Below are positions 25,125-34,171 of a DNA stretch of 64,000 nt, piece by piece. Source of the stretch: Sphingobacteriales bacterium (lineage in GTDB: Bacteria; Bacteroidota; Bacteroidia; Chitinophagales; Chitinophagaceae); NCBI GenBank assembly GCA_016200915.1, contig JACQDV010000032.1:1-64000 (forward strand), in the 5' to 3' direction. Numbering within the stretch: the stretch's first letter is position 1; each line of letters opens with the position of its first letter. A program made the translations under genes and the position numbers. The notes beneath the pieces are model-generated. The model saw only the letters and a program-made list of their open reading frames with translations. It ran no database searches and was not told the origin of the DNA.

Positions 25125-27572
25125 TCACCTGATCAATGCCACTGTCCCTTTCTTTTTTACCGGTGCACCGGTGTAAGTTGTTGCACTTACTACCCATGCA
25201 TAAACTCCGCCAGGCTGTTCTCTCCCTTTTAATGTGCCATCCCATCCGGAGTTTTCTGAGCCATCTGATGAATAAACCAGTTGACCGTAACGATTATATA
25301 CTTTGAAGTAGTTGATCTTTGATATGCCCACAGGTATCGGTCTGAAAAAATCATTCACATTATCATTATTGGGCGTAAAGGCATTAGGCACAAAAACATC
25401 CGGTCCTGTTTTAAATACTCTGACTTTTATAGAACTGTTTTCAGAACAGCCAGAAACAAGATCAGTAACTTTAACCTGATAAATTATTTCATCAATTGCA
25501 GCATTTAATAATGCAATTGGATTTTGAATGGATGTATTAGATAAACCTGTTGATGGTGTCCACAAATATCCCAGACCCGAAGATATATTTGATTGTACAT
25601 TCAGTTGTAATGGCTGTCCAACAACAATAAATGTATCATTACCTGCAAATGGATTAATGGGTGGTCTTACTTCTACATTGAATGTATCAGTCCATGCATT
25701 AGGACAACCGTTATTCAAAATGCTTATTGGATAATTAGTAGTAAATAAAGGAGAAGCCGAAGCAGTGAACGTATGTGGTAGCGATGGAACTTTATTATTA
25801 TTTGGATCAACTAAAGCATCTACATTGCCCCATTGATAGCTGGTGCCTGTTTGAATAGTAGTGGTAAGACTGGCAGTACCACCATAACATATAAGCGTAT
25901 CTTTTGGTGTAATGAATGCTTTTGGAAAATTTGCATTGACCAATGTAACTTTTGCTGCGCTGCTGGTATCTGCAGGACAAACACCCACTTTTACAATGGC
26001 ACGATAATATCTTGACCCAACAGTTTGTATGGTTGTATTAAGTGTGGGCGATACAACGGCCGGATTATAACTATTCCATAAAGATCCATTGTCCGACCAT
26101 TGCCAGTTAATAACATCACCGGCATTGCCCGTTAATGACAATTCAGTATTTTGATTTTGCCCAAGACAAATTGCTTTATCTGCCGGTAATACCTGGCCTC
26201 CAATACTTTTTTCATACACTTTAATGACTGCTGCTGTACTGGTATCTGCACTGCAAGCCTGGCCGTTTTGTACTATCGCTTTATATTGAGTGGTAGTAGT
26301 TAAGTTAATGGCATTATAAGTGTTATTATTAGCATTACCAATATCAGTCCAGCCTGATCCATTGTTGGTGGAGGCTATCCATTTTATTACGCTTCCCTGG
26401 TTATTTTTTAAATTTAGTGTGGTACTGTTATTACCTGTACATACGGAAACATCAGCCAATACATTTCCCGGTAGGGTAGGTGGCAGCAGTGTTACATTCA
26501 ATAGTGCATCGAGCTTTGTACAACCATTATCGGCAGTTACCGAAATTTGTCCGCCTGTATTTCCTGGTTTTACGGTTATAATGTTGGTATTGGCACCCGA
26601 CGTAATTTGCCATCCGTTGGGAACAGTCCATGTATAGGTACCATTACCAAGTGTTGGAATAGAATAGGTAGATGGAGTATTAACGCAACCGGGGCTGGGG
26701 CCGGTAATTTTGGGGCCACCACAGTCGTTGCGAAAAGCAATATAGGCATAAGCAAAGTGTCCTCCTGGTAAACAGTTATCTGCCTCGTAAGTTATAGTTA
26801 CTGTTTGCCCACGATATTGAGCCAGGTTAAACATTACTTCTGTCCATCCTTTTGTCCACACTCTTATAAGTGATTCGTTAGGCCGGTTATTATTATTGGG
26901 TGATGGTACATTACTTAATGTAAATCCCTGCTGGGCTGCGATAGTTTGGTCAACTTCATAAATGGAATCAAGTCTTCCGCCATTGTTATTAACGATGCCG
27001 GTAAAGGTGGTAGGTAAATTATAAGTGGCGCTGGCACAGGCAATCTTTCCGGTGGGCGACATAACTGTTGCGTTAAAAATTGGCTGGCTACTGGTTGTAT
27101 GACTTCCGTTTTCCAATACCATTGCATAGGCATAAGTAATAATGTAAGGATCGGTAGGTAAACCGGGAGGGACATCAATTGAATATTCAATTTTTCTTAC
27201 ATAACCACTATTTCCGCCACCACCGTTAGAAACTAATGTGGAACCAAGTGTAACCGAGTATTGATAATTATATCCGTTAAGCGTTGGGATTGTTTCAAAA
27301 GAACCGAAACGGTCAAAACTATTGGCCGTATTTACCGTAACCGCCGGGACCGCATGATTAAATTCATCAATAGTTACAGCGCCGGTTGTACCAGTGGGAG
27401 CATTGATATTAGCCGGATAAACAATCTGGTAAGGCGGACTGAAAACAAAACTACCTGTTGAAGCTGTCCAGTGCGAAAGATCGCCAGTTGAAAAATTGAT
27501 ATTGGGAGGGCACTGAGCTTTGAGTAAAGCTGAATGAAACAAAACCAAACCTGGAATACAAATCCACTTCAT
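25125..27572 (-). CDS. Second large T9SS-secreted protein with gliding-type C-terminal sorting domain
   Basis: This 815-residue protein has a signal peptide ending LLKAQ (about residue 19) and an N-terminal lectin/jelly-roll-like region beginning NFSTGDLSHWTASTG. Ig-like segments rich in Asn, Thr and Ser follow in the middle. The C-terminus carries VPNAFTPNNDNVNDFFRP, YNRYGQLVYSSDG and GWDGTLKGREQPGGVYAW, closely matching the neighbour's sorting domain. The two genes are in the same direction with 116 bases between, which suggests descent from a duplicated CTD and joint expression. It is an expected surface or secreted product. Confidence 0.88.
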   Translation of the reverse strand: MKWICIPGLVLFHSALLKAQCPPNINFSTGDLSHWTASTGSFVFSPPYQIVYPANINAPTGTTGAVTIDEFNHAVPAVTVNTANSFDRFGSFETIPTLNGYNYQYSVTLGSTLVSNGGGGNSGYVRKIEYSIDVPPGLPTDPYIITYAYAMVLENGSHTTSSQPIFNATVMSPTGKIACASATYNLPTTFTGIVNNNGGRLDSIYEVDQTIAAQQGFTLSNVPSPNNNNRPNESLIRVWTKGWTEVMFNLAQYRGQTVTITYEADNCLPGGHFAYAYIAFRNDCGGPKITGPSPGCVNTPSTYSIPTLGNGTYTWTVPNGWQITSGANTNIITVKPGNTGGQISVTADNGCTKLDALLNVTLLPPTLPGNVLADVSVCTGNNSTTLNLKNNQGSVIKWIASTNNGSGWTDIGNANNNTYNAINLTTTTQYKAIVQNGQACSADTSTAAVIKVYEKSIGGQVLPADKAICLGQNQNTELSLTGNAGDVINWQWSDNGSLWNSYNPAVVSPTLNTTIQTVGSRYYRAIVKVGVCPADTSSAAKVTLVNANFPKAFITPKDTLICYGGTASLTTTIQTGTSYQWGNVDALVDPNNNKVPSLPHTFTASASPLFTTNYPISILNNGCPNAWTDTFNVEVRPPINPFAGNDTFIVVGQPLQLNVQSNISSGLGYLWTPSTGLSNTSIQNPIALLNAAIDEIIYQVKVTDLVSGCSENSSIKVRVFKTGPDVFVPNAFTPNNDNVNDFFRPIPVGISKINYFKVYNRYGQLVYSSDGSENSGWDGTLKGREQPGGVYAWVVSATTYTGAPVKKKGTVALIR

Positions 27573-27699
27573 TAAAGGTCAATTAAGGTGTCAAAAGGAT
27601 ATGAAGAGGAGAGACCTAAATTTACTGAAACGCTGTCTAAATAATGTCTTTTGTTTTACCAGGCGGGAATTTTAACTGTTTGAATAAGAAGACAGGTAT

Positions 27700-28524
27700 T
27701 TAGCACTCAAGAAATGCAGCCAAAGCCTTATTAGCTTTATTAGTTTCTTCCCACATACCCATATGGGCACTTTGCTCAAGAATGGTTACATAAGTGATAG
27801 CTGGTAAATGGCATTGTTCCAAACAATCCTTAAGCGGAGCGGCTTTATCTTCTGCGCCGATGATGTGTAAAAAAGGAATAGCTGTATTTTTTAAGACAGC
27901 TGTTCTGTCGGGCCTTGCTATCATGGCTTCATAGTACTGTATAAGTGCTTCAGCAGCGAACAATTTGTTTCGTTCAATTAGTTCAGTGATTGCTTCAGGA
28001 TGTTCTTCTGAAAATTTTTTACCAAATAAATTTGGAGTGCTTTGTTTTAAAAAAGCATAAGCTCCATGTTCCTTTATAAATTCAATTCCTCTTCTGCGGG
28101 TTTGAATTTTTTCTTCGCTATCAGCATAAGCAGTTGAATGAAGCAATCCAAACTTATTCAGCAGGTCAGGGTATTTTTCTGCAAAAGCCAATGTAATATA
28201 ACCACCCATTGAGTGACCGATCAATGAACAACTGCTGATGTTTTCGGTATCCAATATTGCTTTTATGCAATCAGCCAACCATTCAATAGATAAATAATTA
28301 CTGCCAACTGTTCCCGATCCAGATCGGGACCAACTGTCAACTTTTGATAAACCGCTTCCCGGTAAATCAGGAATGATCAGTTGAAATTTATCTTTTAAAA
28401 AATCCACCTGGTATTTCCATACCTCACTATCCTCACCAAAACCATGCACCGGCACAACCGGTTTACCTGAACCAATTACGTTATAATAAACAGTTGATTG
28501 ATGATAATTAATTTGTTTTTGCAT
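27700..28524 (-). CDS. Alpha/beta-fold hydrolase with an in-frame palindrome insertion
   Basis: This 274-residue hydrolase has the oxyanion motif HGFGED (27-32), the DLPGSGLS loop (53-60), the nucleophile elbow GHSMGGY (Ser105) and the late catalytic His in QSAHMGMWEE. Residues about 65-73 (WSRSGSGTV) are encoded by a perfect palindrome at 28312-28329 and lengthen the loop before the helix IEWLADCIKAI. Esterase, lipase or C-C hydrolase activity cannot be told apart. Its start overlaps the end of lnt by 17 bases, so it is probably translated with it. Confidence 0.85.
   Translation of the reverse strand: MQKQINYHQSTVYYNVIGSGKPVVPVHGFGEDSEVWKYQVDFLKDKFQLIIPDLPGSGLSKVDSWSRSGSGTVGSNYLSIEWLADCIKAILDTENISSCSLIGHSMGGYITLAFAEKYPDLLNKFGLLHSTAYADSEEKIQTRRRGIEFIKEHGAYAFLKQSTPNLFGKKFSEEHPEAITELIERNKLFAAEALIQYYEAMIARPDRTAVLKNTAIPFLHIIGAEDKAAPLKDCLEQCHLPAITYVTILEQSAHMGMWEETNKANKALAAFLEC
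28312..28329. repeat. Perfect palindrome inside the hydrolase gene
   Basis: TCCCGATC (28312-28319) and GATCGGGA (28322-28329) are separated by two bases. It reads through in frame as Ser-Arg-Ser-Gly-Ser-Gly, a stretch with no counterpart in the usual fold. Confidence 0.7.
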
Positions 28525-30103
28525 GATGTTGTTTTTTACGGATCACATCATATATCGTCCAACCCAGCAATAAGGCGGTTAATAGTAACATGGCTTTTGA
28601 AAGTAAATCGCCCAGCCTTACAAATATAGTAGATGAGTTGCGGTGCTGAACCTGGTATTTGATAGCAGCAGCTTTATTCCATGGTTGCTGCTCCTGTATG
28701 TTGCCATATTCATTAATAACACAAGAGATGCCTGTGTTGGCACTGCGAACAACCCAATGCCCTGTTTCAATAGCTCTCAATCTTGCATAGTTCATGTGCT
28801 GCTGATAACCGGGAGTATTGCCCCACCAGCCATCGTTGGTGATGATAGTAATTACATTGGCTCCGTTACGAACATATTTACTCATAAACTCTCCGTAAAT
28901 ACTTTCGTAGCAAATGGCAGGAGCAAGTTTGTAATCCGAATTCGGAACATTGATAACTGTTCTTTCATTTTGCCGGGTGTATCCGGCAGTAGTACCACCA
29001 AATTTTTCGAACCAATCATCTAAAAAATGTAAGAACCATGGTAGTGTTTCCACACCGGGCACTAACATTGATTTATGATAGAACTGAAGCGGACCGGATG
29101 AATCCAGCAGGGCAGAGCCGTTGTAGGATTCGTAGAAAAAATTAGTACCGGCTATTGGCCTGGCATTCACCGATGTTTTATGGTCAAATACATGATAGCT
29201 TTCAATACCAGTAAACAACTTAACCTGCGGGTGTAGTTTTAGAAAAACCCATAACGGATTAAGAAAGAAATTTTCTTTCATTTTATTTTCTTCTATAGCG
29301 TTCTCCATGTAAAGCGCCGTTTCGGGCCATATAACAACTCTTGTATTACTGTCAATTTTTTCTTCACTCAGGTGAATGAGTTTGGTAAGTTGCGCATCAA
29401 AACTGCCGGTAGATATTTTTTCATACGGATCAATGTTTGGCTGAACAATCACCATATTTTCCGTTGGAGGTGCAACAGCCATATGAATACTCAGTACTAA
29501 TGAAAGCAGCACCGGCAAAACAACTACTAACAACGAAAGAAGAATTTTCTTCCATTGCAATTGATATGTTTTGTTTTCACTAGTATAAAAACTTTTGAAT
29601 AATAAAATATTGATCACCATCACCCATAATGAGCCACCACTACTACCGGTTAATGAATACCATTGTACCCATTCAGTATGCGTAGCAAATACATTGCCGA
29701 GTGTTAACCAGGGCCAGCTTAATCCCCAATCCTGTAAGTGAATGTATTCAAACGTTAGCCAGTATATAACAAGCGAAAAATAACCAATGCGGTTTCCGAA
29801 TCTTCTTTTAGTACTGAAAAATCCAAGCCACGGAATAGTCATTAATAAACTATTGGCAAGTATAGCACCTGCCGCTCCCGGCGCCGAAGCATTCCATATC
29901 CACCAGGTGGTACTTATGTTCCATATAAATAAGGTGAGATAGGTATAAAAGAAAAACTTCAGCTTGGATTTGCTTTGTTGTTCAATGATGAGTAACGGGA
30001 TCCATGCAATAAAGATCAATAAAGTTAAAGGCGACATTGGCCAGGCCGCAAATAATAATAAACCTGACAGGATTGACAGTAAAAATGGATGTATTTTTTT
30101 CAA
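28508..30103 (-). CDS. lnt: Apolipoprotein N-acyltransferase
   Basis: This integral membrane enzyme has about six N-terminal hydrophobic helices and a nitrilase domain. The triad is visible: Glu in VVIWPETALY, Lys in YHKSMLVPGVE and Cys in APAICYESIYGEF. It adds the third acyl chain to lipoprotein N-terminal Cys at the periplasmic face. No ATG is available: the frame opens with a TTG at 30151, and a second TTG at 30103 gives KKIHPFLLSILSGLLLFAAW, the more usual Lnt N-terminus, which I prefer. Several predicted lipoproteins in this window would be substrates. Confidence 0.85.
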   Translation of the reverse strand: MKKIHPFLLSILSGLLLFAAWPMSPLTLLIFIAWIPLLIIEQQSKSKLKFFFYTYLTLFIWNISTTWWIWNASAPGAAGAILANSLLMTIPWLGFFSTKRRFGNRIGYFSLVIYWLTFEYIHLQDWGLSWPWLTLGNVFATHTEWVQWYSLTGSSGGSLWVMVINILLFKSFYTSENKTYQLQWKKILLSLLVVVLPVLLSLVLSIHMAVAPPTENMVIVQPNIDPYEKISTGSFDAQLTKLIHLSEEKIDSNTRVVIWPETALYMENAIEENKMKENFFLNPLWVFLKLHPQVKLFTGIESYHVFDHKTSVNARPIAGTNFFYESYNGSALLDSSGPLQFYHKSMLVPGVETLPWFLHFLDDWFEKFGGTTAGYTRQNERTVINVPNSDYKLAPAICYESIYGEFMSKYVRNGANVITIITNDGWWGNTPGYQQHMNYARLRAIETGHWVVRSANTGISCVINEYGNIQEQQPWNKAAAIKYQVQHRNSSTIFVRLGDLLSKAMLLLTALLLGWTIYDVIRKKQHHAKTN

Positions 30104-30158
30104 GCAAAAATCTTTGTGTAAATATAAAGCATTCAGAAGTTGATGATACAATATTAAA

Positions 30159-30584
30159 CTACTTCAGCAGTTTATTAAATTTCTCCAGTTCAGTTATTTC
30201 AGCAGGAGTGATGGTTTCGTTGTTGTCGTACCTGGCTTTTAAAAACAATACTCTTTTATGTTGCGGGTATTTAGTAAGAATAGCATGGATGAGTGTACCG
30301 GCTGTTTCGTCTTTGGTATATAAAGGGGTGTTTTCAGGCAGATCAGATTTATATTTCATGGGTTTTTTTAAGATCACTGCTTCCAATGTGGCTAACTTAT
30401 GTGGAGCAATACTTTTCACTTTACTGGCTTTGCCATATAAACCCTGCAATTGTTTCTTACTCAACCCACCTCTTTCCTGGTATTGAAAAGTGAGACTCTT
30501 AATAAACTCCGATTCAGGATAGGCAACGCCTGTCGCTTTCAGTATATCCATTATAACATCTACCTCTGGTTTTTTTCTTTGCAT
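30159..30584 (-). CDS. Conserved hypothetical protein
   Basis: This 141-residue, Lys-rich soluble protein has no signal peptide. The sequence looks helical (KATGVAYPESEFIKSLTFQY; LSKKQLQGLYGKASKVK) and ends in a short amphipathic helix. I do not recognise a family. It lies two bases from the OsmC gene and 55 bases (8 by the longer start) from lnt, so it seems to be part of one operon running from the CPBP gene to the hydrolase. Confidence 0.7.
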   Translation of the reverse strand: MQRKKPEVDVIMDILKATGVAYPESEFIKSLTFQYQERGGLSKKQLQGLYGKASKVKSIAPHKLATLEAVILKKPMKYKSDLPENTPLYTKDETAGTLIHAILTKYPQHKRVLFLKARYDNNETITPAEITELEKFNKLLK

Positions 30585-30585
30585 T

Positions 30586-30996
30586 TTACATGGTGTTATT
30601 AGAGAGTAAAGTTACTGTTGCTCCTTTTCTTAATGTATTATGAATTTCGGCAACTGTATCGGTATGCTTTATTAAGTCTTCCAATATATCGCAGCTGACA
30701 GAAGAGGTAATATGTACTTTGTATTGAATATTCTTTCCTGCTTCACCAGGCCATCCAAACTCACTTTCACATATTACTTCCACTGCATCAACAGGAATAT
30801 CTTGTTTTGCAGCTTCCCGGTAAATATCGTTGCAATAACAGGTGGCTAAGGCCAGCATCAGTAATTCACTGCCATTAATGGAAGAACCCTTACCAACAGC
30901 GTTAGGCGCTATGCTTATTTCCTTTGCTGAGCCATCTGTACCGACAGTTACCCGGTGCAGACCGGCACTATTTATTACTCTTGCGGCAATTTTCAT
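30586..30996 (-). CDS. OsmC-family protein lacking the usual second cysteine
   Basis: This 136-residue OsmC-fold protein has NGSELLMLALATCYCNDIYREA (residues about 41-62), the helix that carries the first redox Cys (Cys53 or Cys55). In peroxidase-active OsmC/Ohr the partner Cys lies in the last helix. Here that helix reads LIKHTDTVAEIHNTLRKG and has none, although Cys residues occur in VEVICESEF and SVSCDIL. Hydroperoxide reduction is therefore uncertain; it may be closer to the YhfA-like branch. Confidence 0.8.
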   Translation of the reverse strand: MKIAARVINSAGLHRVTVGTDGSAKEISIAPNAVGKGSSINGSELLMLALATCYCNDIYREAAKQDIPVDAVEVICESEFGWPGEAGKNIQYKVHITSSVSCDILEDLIKHTDTVAEIHNTLRKGATVTLLSNNTM

Positions 30997-31008
30997 ATTT
31001 GATATGTT

Positions 31009-31911
31009 TTATGAAGAAGAGGATATTAATGCGCTGGCTTTTAATTTCTTCTCATACACATATGCCTGTACAAGCGTAGCAATAATCACCAGTACAGAAG
31101 CAACAATACTTCCTTCAAAACCGAATTTACCACCGGTTATTATTTCATTGCCATTTATCTCTAATTGAAAAACACTTTGAAAGTTCAGACCGCTTACTTC
31201 ATACCCAACAATTGGCCCCTGTAAAAAGTTCCAGGCAAAATGAAAGACAACAGCATACCACAAGTTTTGTGTATAAATATAATTGATGCCCAAAATAAAT
31301 CCCGCCAGGATGATGTTGATAAAAGCTATCCAGCTGAAATTAGGATTAGTGGCATGTGCAATACCAAAGATAGCTGCAGATATTGCTAACGCAGCATAAC
31401 GGCTGGTGGATTGCATCAGGTTATTCAATATATAACCTCTGAAAACCATTTCTTCAGCAACGGCAACAAAAACCATAATGCCCAGCGAAATAAAAAGATC
31501 CTGTCCATTGATGATCCAACCGGTAAACCGTAAATACTTAAAAGCAATAAGAATAAATGTTCCAATACCAATAATGGCTACTGCCGCACACAAACCAATT
31601 AACGCATGTGATACATGATTCTTCAAATCCCAGCCCAAACTAAAAACAGTTTTCTTGTCAATAAACTTCCGGAAAAGAAATACGAACAGCACACCGATGA
31701 CAAAATTGTACAGCACAATAAACAGGATGGGCATAATGCTGTCCTGTTTATTTAATTGCTCCAGTGCATCCTGCATATTACCGGCAACATTGGTTGCCAT
31801 CATCAGCAATAAAATTAAAAAGGAGCCTGCCAGTAGTACAGCAAAATAGAGCACACAAAAAACCAGCACTCTTGTCCAGCCCTTTTTTATTAATGGTTCA
31901 GTTGGGTTCAT
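31009..31911 (-). CDS. CPBP-family intramembrane metalloprotease
   Basis: This 300-residue protein has about eight hydrophobic helices. It carries the CPBP signature AEEMVFRGY (Glu153, Glu154, Arg158), the second motif FGIAHATNPN (His186), and the third, VVFHFAWNF. Relatives (Rce1, bacteriocin-immunity Abi proteins) cleave within or beside membranes. The client is unknown. It is the first gene of a minus-strand run continuing to OsmC, the hypothetical gene, lnt and the hydrolase. Confidence 0.87.
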   Translation of the reverse strand: MNPTEPLIKKGWTRVLVFCVLYFAVLLAGSFLILLLMMATNVAGNMQDALEQLNKQDSIMPILFIVLYNFVIGVLFVFLFRKFIDKKTVFSLGWDLKNHVSHALIGLCAAVAIIGIGTFILIAFKYLRFTGWIINGQDLFISLGIMVFVAVAEEMVFRGYILNNLMQSTSRYAALAISAAIFGIAHATNPNFSWIAFINIILAGFILGINYIYTQNLWYAVVFHFAWNFLQGPIVGYEVSGLNFQSVFQLEINGNEIITGGKFGFEGSIVASVLVIIATLVQAYVYEKKLKASALISSSS

Positions 31912-31982
31912 ACAACCAAATTAAATTAAGTTTTGGTAAGTTGATAAAGATTATAAAAGTTTGTGCTCCTAAATAATTAGTC

Positions 31983-33236
31983 ATGTTTATACAGGTAAAT
32001 GAGAACCAACTGGCGGAACGTTTTATGCGGTATGTGAAAGTGGATACGCAAAGTGATCCGCTAAGTAATACTTATCCCACTACCGCAAAACAAAAAGACC
32101 TTTCCCGCATGCTGGTGCAGGAATTACACGGTATGGGTATAAGTGATGCACACCTCGATGAACATGGATATGTATATGCCACCATTGCTGCCAATACGCA
32201 AAAGAAAAATGTACCGGTGATCTGCTATTGTGCTCATGTGGATACAGCTCCTGATTGCAGTGGTACCAATGTTAAACCAATCCTGCATAAAAACTATAAT
32301 GGAGCAGCTATTGTGTTGCCAGATGATTCAACACAAGTATTAACTATTGCTGCATATCCTTATTTAAAAAATCATATAGGCTCAGATATTATTACTGCCA
32401 GCGGAAAAACATTACTCGGCAGTGATGATAAAGCCGGTGTGGCAGAGATAATGGAGTTTGCTTATTATGTAATGACGCATCCTGAAATCAATCATGGAGA
32501 AATAAAATTATTGTTTACGCCTGATGAAGAAGTGGGCAAAGGAACAGCCAATGTTGATCTCAAAAAATTAGGAGCACAGTATGGTTATACCTTAGATGGT
32601 GGTGAAGCCGGTGATTTGGAAGATGAAACTTTTAGTGCAGATGCTGCTCATATCATTGTAAACGGAGTGATCTCACATCCAGGTTATGCAAAAGGAAAGA
32701 TGGTGAATGCATTAAAGATAGCAGGAGAGATAGTGGCAGCATTACCAAAAAATGAATGGTGCCCCGAAGCAACAGAAAAGAAAGAGGGCTTTGTTCACCC
32801 GGTGAGAGTAGATGGTATGGCAGAAAGAGCAACGATTGAATTTATTGTCCGTGATTTTGATACAGCTATGTTAGCACAACATGAAGCAAGACTAAAATCC
32901 ATTGCAGAAAAAGTATTGAGCAATTATCCCAACTGCAGTATGGAATTTCACGTGTATGAACAATACCGCAATATGAAAGAGATACTGGATAAAAATCCGC
33001 ATGTGGTGAACAATGCAGAAGAAGCCATCAAACGGGCAGGCTTATCTGTAAGAAAAGAAGCTATTCGTGGAGGCACTGATGGCAGCCGCTTAAGCTTTAT
33101 GGGATTACCCTGTCCTAATTTATTTGCCGGTGAACAAGCCATTCACTCTAAATTAGAATGGATAGGAGTGAAGGACATGGTAAAAGCAGTAGAAACACTT
33201 TTGCATCTGTCAATGATATGGGAGGAGAAGTTGTGA
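31983..33236 (+). CDS. pepT: Peptidase T (tripeptide aminopeptidase)
   Basis: This 417-residue M20 peptidase has CAHVDTAPD, LLGSDDKAGVAEIMEFA, FTPDEEVGKGT and the dimerisation domain expected of PepT. It has RGGTDGSRLSFMGLPCPN near the end, which contributes a metal His region in the family. It removes the N-terminal residue from tripeptides in the cytoplasm, and no signal peptide is present. A word-repeat array starts at its stop codon. Confidence 0.92.
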   Translation: MFIQVNENQLAERFMRYVKVDTQSDPLSNTYPTTAKQKDLSRMLVQELHGMGISDAHLDEHGYVYATIAANTQKKNVPVICYCAHVDTAPDCSGTNVKPILHKNYNGAAIVLPDDSTQVLTIAAYPYLKNHIGSDIITASGKTLLGSDDKAGVAEIMEFAYYVMTHPEINHGEIKLLFTPDEEVGKGTANVDLKKLGAQYGYTLDGGEAGDLEDETFSADAAHIIVNGVISHPGYAKGKMVNALKIAGEIVAALPKNEWCPEATEKKEGFVHPVRVDGMAERATIEFIVRDFDTAMLAQHEARLKSIAEKVLSNYPNCSMEFHVYEQYRNMKEILDKNPHVVNNAEEAIKRAGLSVRKEAIRGGTDGSRLSFMGLPCPNLFAGEQAIHSKLEWIGVKDMVKAVETLLHLSMIWEEKL

Positions 33237-33352
33237 GTGGTGAATCGTGAGTAGTGAGTGGTCAGTAGCGATTTGCTCAATGCAATTGGTTACTACAACC
33301 TTTCTCATTCCTTATTTTTCATTTCTTATTTCTCATTCTTCATGCTTCCTCT
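33224..33352. repeat. Two word arrays after pepT
   Basis: From the pepT stop, variants of GTGAGTAGTGAGTGGT follow one another to about 33270. After a short break, TTATTTCTCATT-type words run from about 33300 to 33350, up to the stop of the next, convergent gene. These are degenerate short words, not exact tandem repeats. Confidence 0.65.
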
Positions 33353-33690
33353 TTCCAAATCCTCATATACCAGTAAATGGGAAAGCCGATGCCACCGGTA
33401 AAAAGAAATACCAATACCCATATTACTTTTTCTCCACCTTCCTTCACTCGTTTATTATCCAGCATATGAATGATGAAATAAATAAGTGCTGCCAGTTTTA
33501 GTACAGCAGCAATGATGGCTATCATAATAAAGGGCCATATGCTACTCCACACAGTAAAAAAATCAGGCTCATTATGATCCCACGAAGCAAACTGCGGAAT
33601 CATTGTGAACACCATTACAATTACAACAAAAGCAAAAAGAATTGGAAGGAAACTAAATATACCTGAAAGTATTTTTGAATTGCGGCTCAT
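33340..33690 (-). CDS. Small membrane protein with a PLDc_N-like segment
   Basis: This 116-residue protein has three hydrophobic segments (about 9-31, 49-75, 88-108). The last part, EKVIWVLVFLFTGGIGFPIYWYMRIW, resembles the PLDc_N domain (K..W...lf..G.piYwy) found alone or before cardiolipin synthases. It is an inner-membrane protein of unknown role. Its 3' end runs into the word array downstream of pepT. Confidence 0.68.
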   Translation of the reverse strand: MSRNSKILSGIFSFLPILFAFVVIVMVFTMIPQFASWDHNEPDFFTVWSSIWPFIMIAIIAAVLKLAALIYFIIHMLDNKRVKEGGEKVIWVLVFLFTGGIGFPIYWYMRIWKEEA

Positions 33691-34171
33691 GTCTTACTAT
33701 TTATACTAAAGGTATTTTAAAATTCAGCCATGTATAGCTGATTTTCGTCAACCGTTATTTTTGCTATATCAACTATGCTGTGCGGCGGGTGAGCGGCAAG
33801 CCAGTTTCAAAAGGAAGCAGAAGGTGCATTTCAAATTTACCCAATGTCTGACTCTTTTGAATTACGATTAGCAGTCTCTTTATCCCCTCCACGGGAGAGG
33901 CATTAGTGTTTTAAAATAACAAACTATTTAACAGGGGTGGGTAAGAATGCAAAAAAATTGAAATACTGGTAGTGTATCAGTTTGAATTTTTCACGCAAAG
34001 GAATACAAGGAGCAAAGACGCCAGGATTTTTTTGCGGCCTATTTTCTTTGCTTCTTGGCGTGAAATCAGATAATACATCGGGTAAATTTTGAAACTGATA
34101 CACTATCGAAATACTACTAAACAGCGTCACTTCCTTTTTTCTTACTACATTAGCTGCTTAATTTATTGTTT
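33691..34171. other. Gene-free gap holding a composite inverted repeat
   Basis: No credible gene lies here. It contains a short GC-rich palindromic stretch near 33880-33903 (TCCCCTCCACGGGAGAGG, similar to the element in the GNAT gene) and the nested inverted repeat at 33970-34105. Confidence 0.7.
33970..34105. repeat. Nested inverted-repeat element
   Basis: Outer arms TAGTGTATCAGTTT (33970-33983) and AAACTGATACACTA (34092-34105) match perfectly over 14 bases. Inside are arms TTTCACGC (33989-33996) and GCGTGAAA (34058-34065), then imperfect pairing of CAAGGAGCAAAGACGCC with the words around CTTTGCTTCTTGG. It has no coding content, and the size is that of a miniature mobile element. Confidence 0.75.

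Noticed and set aside
33970-34105. Intrinsic terminator
   Set aside because: It is too long, is nested, and lacks a T tract after the arms; it lies upstream of a gene and not at an end.
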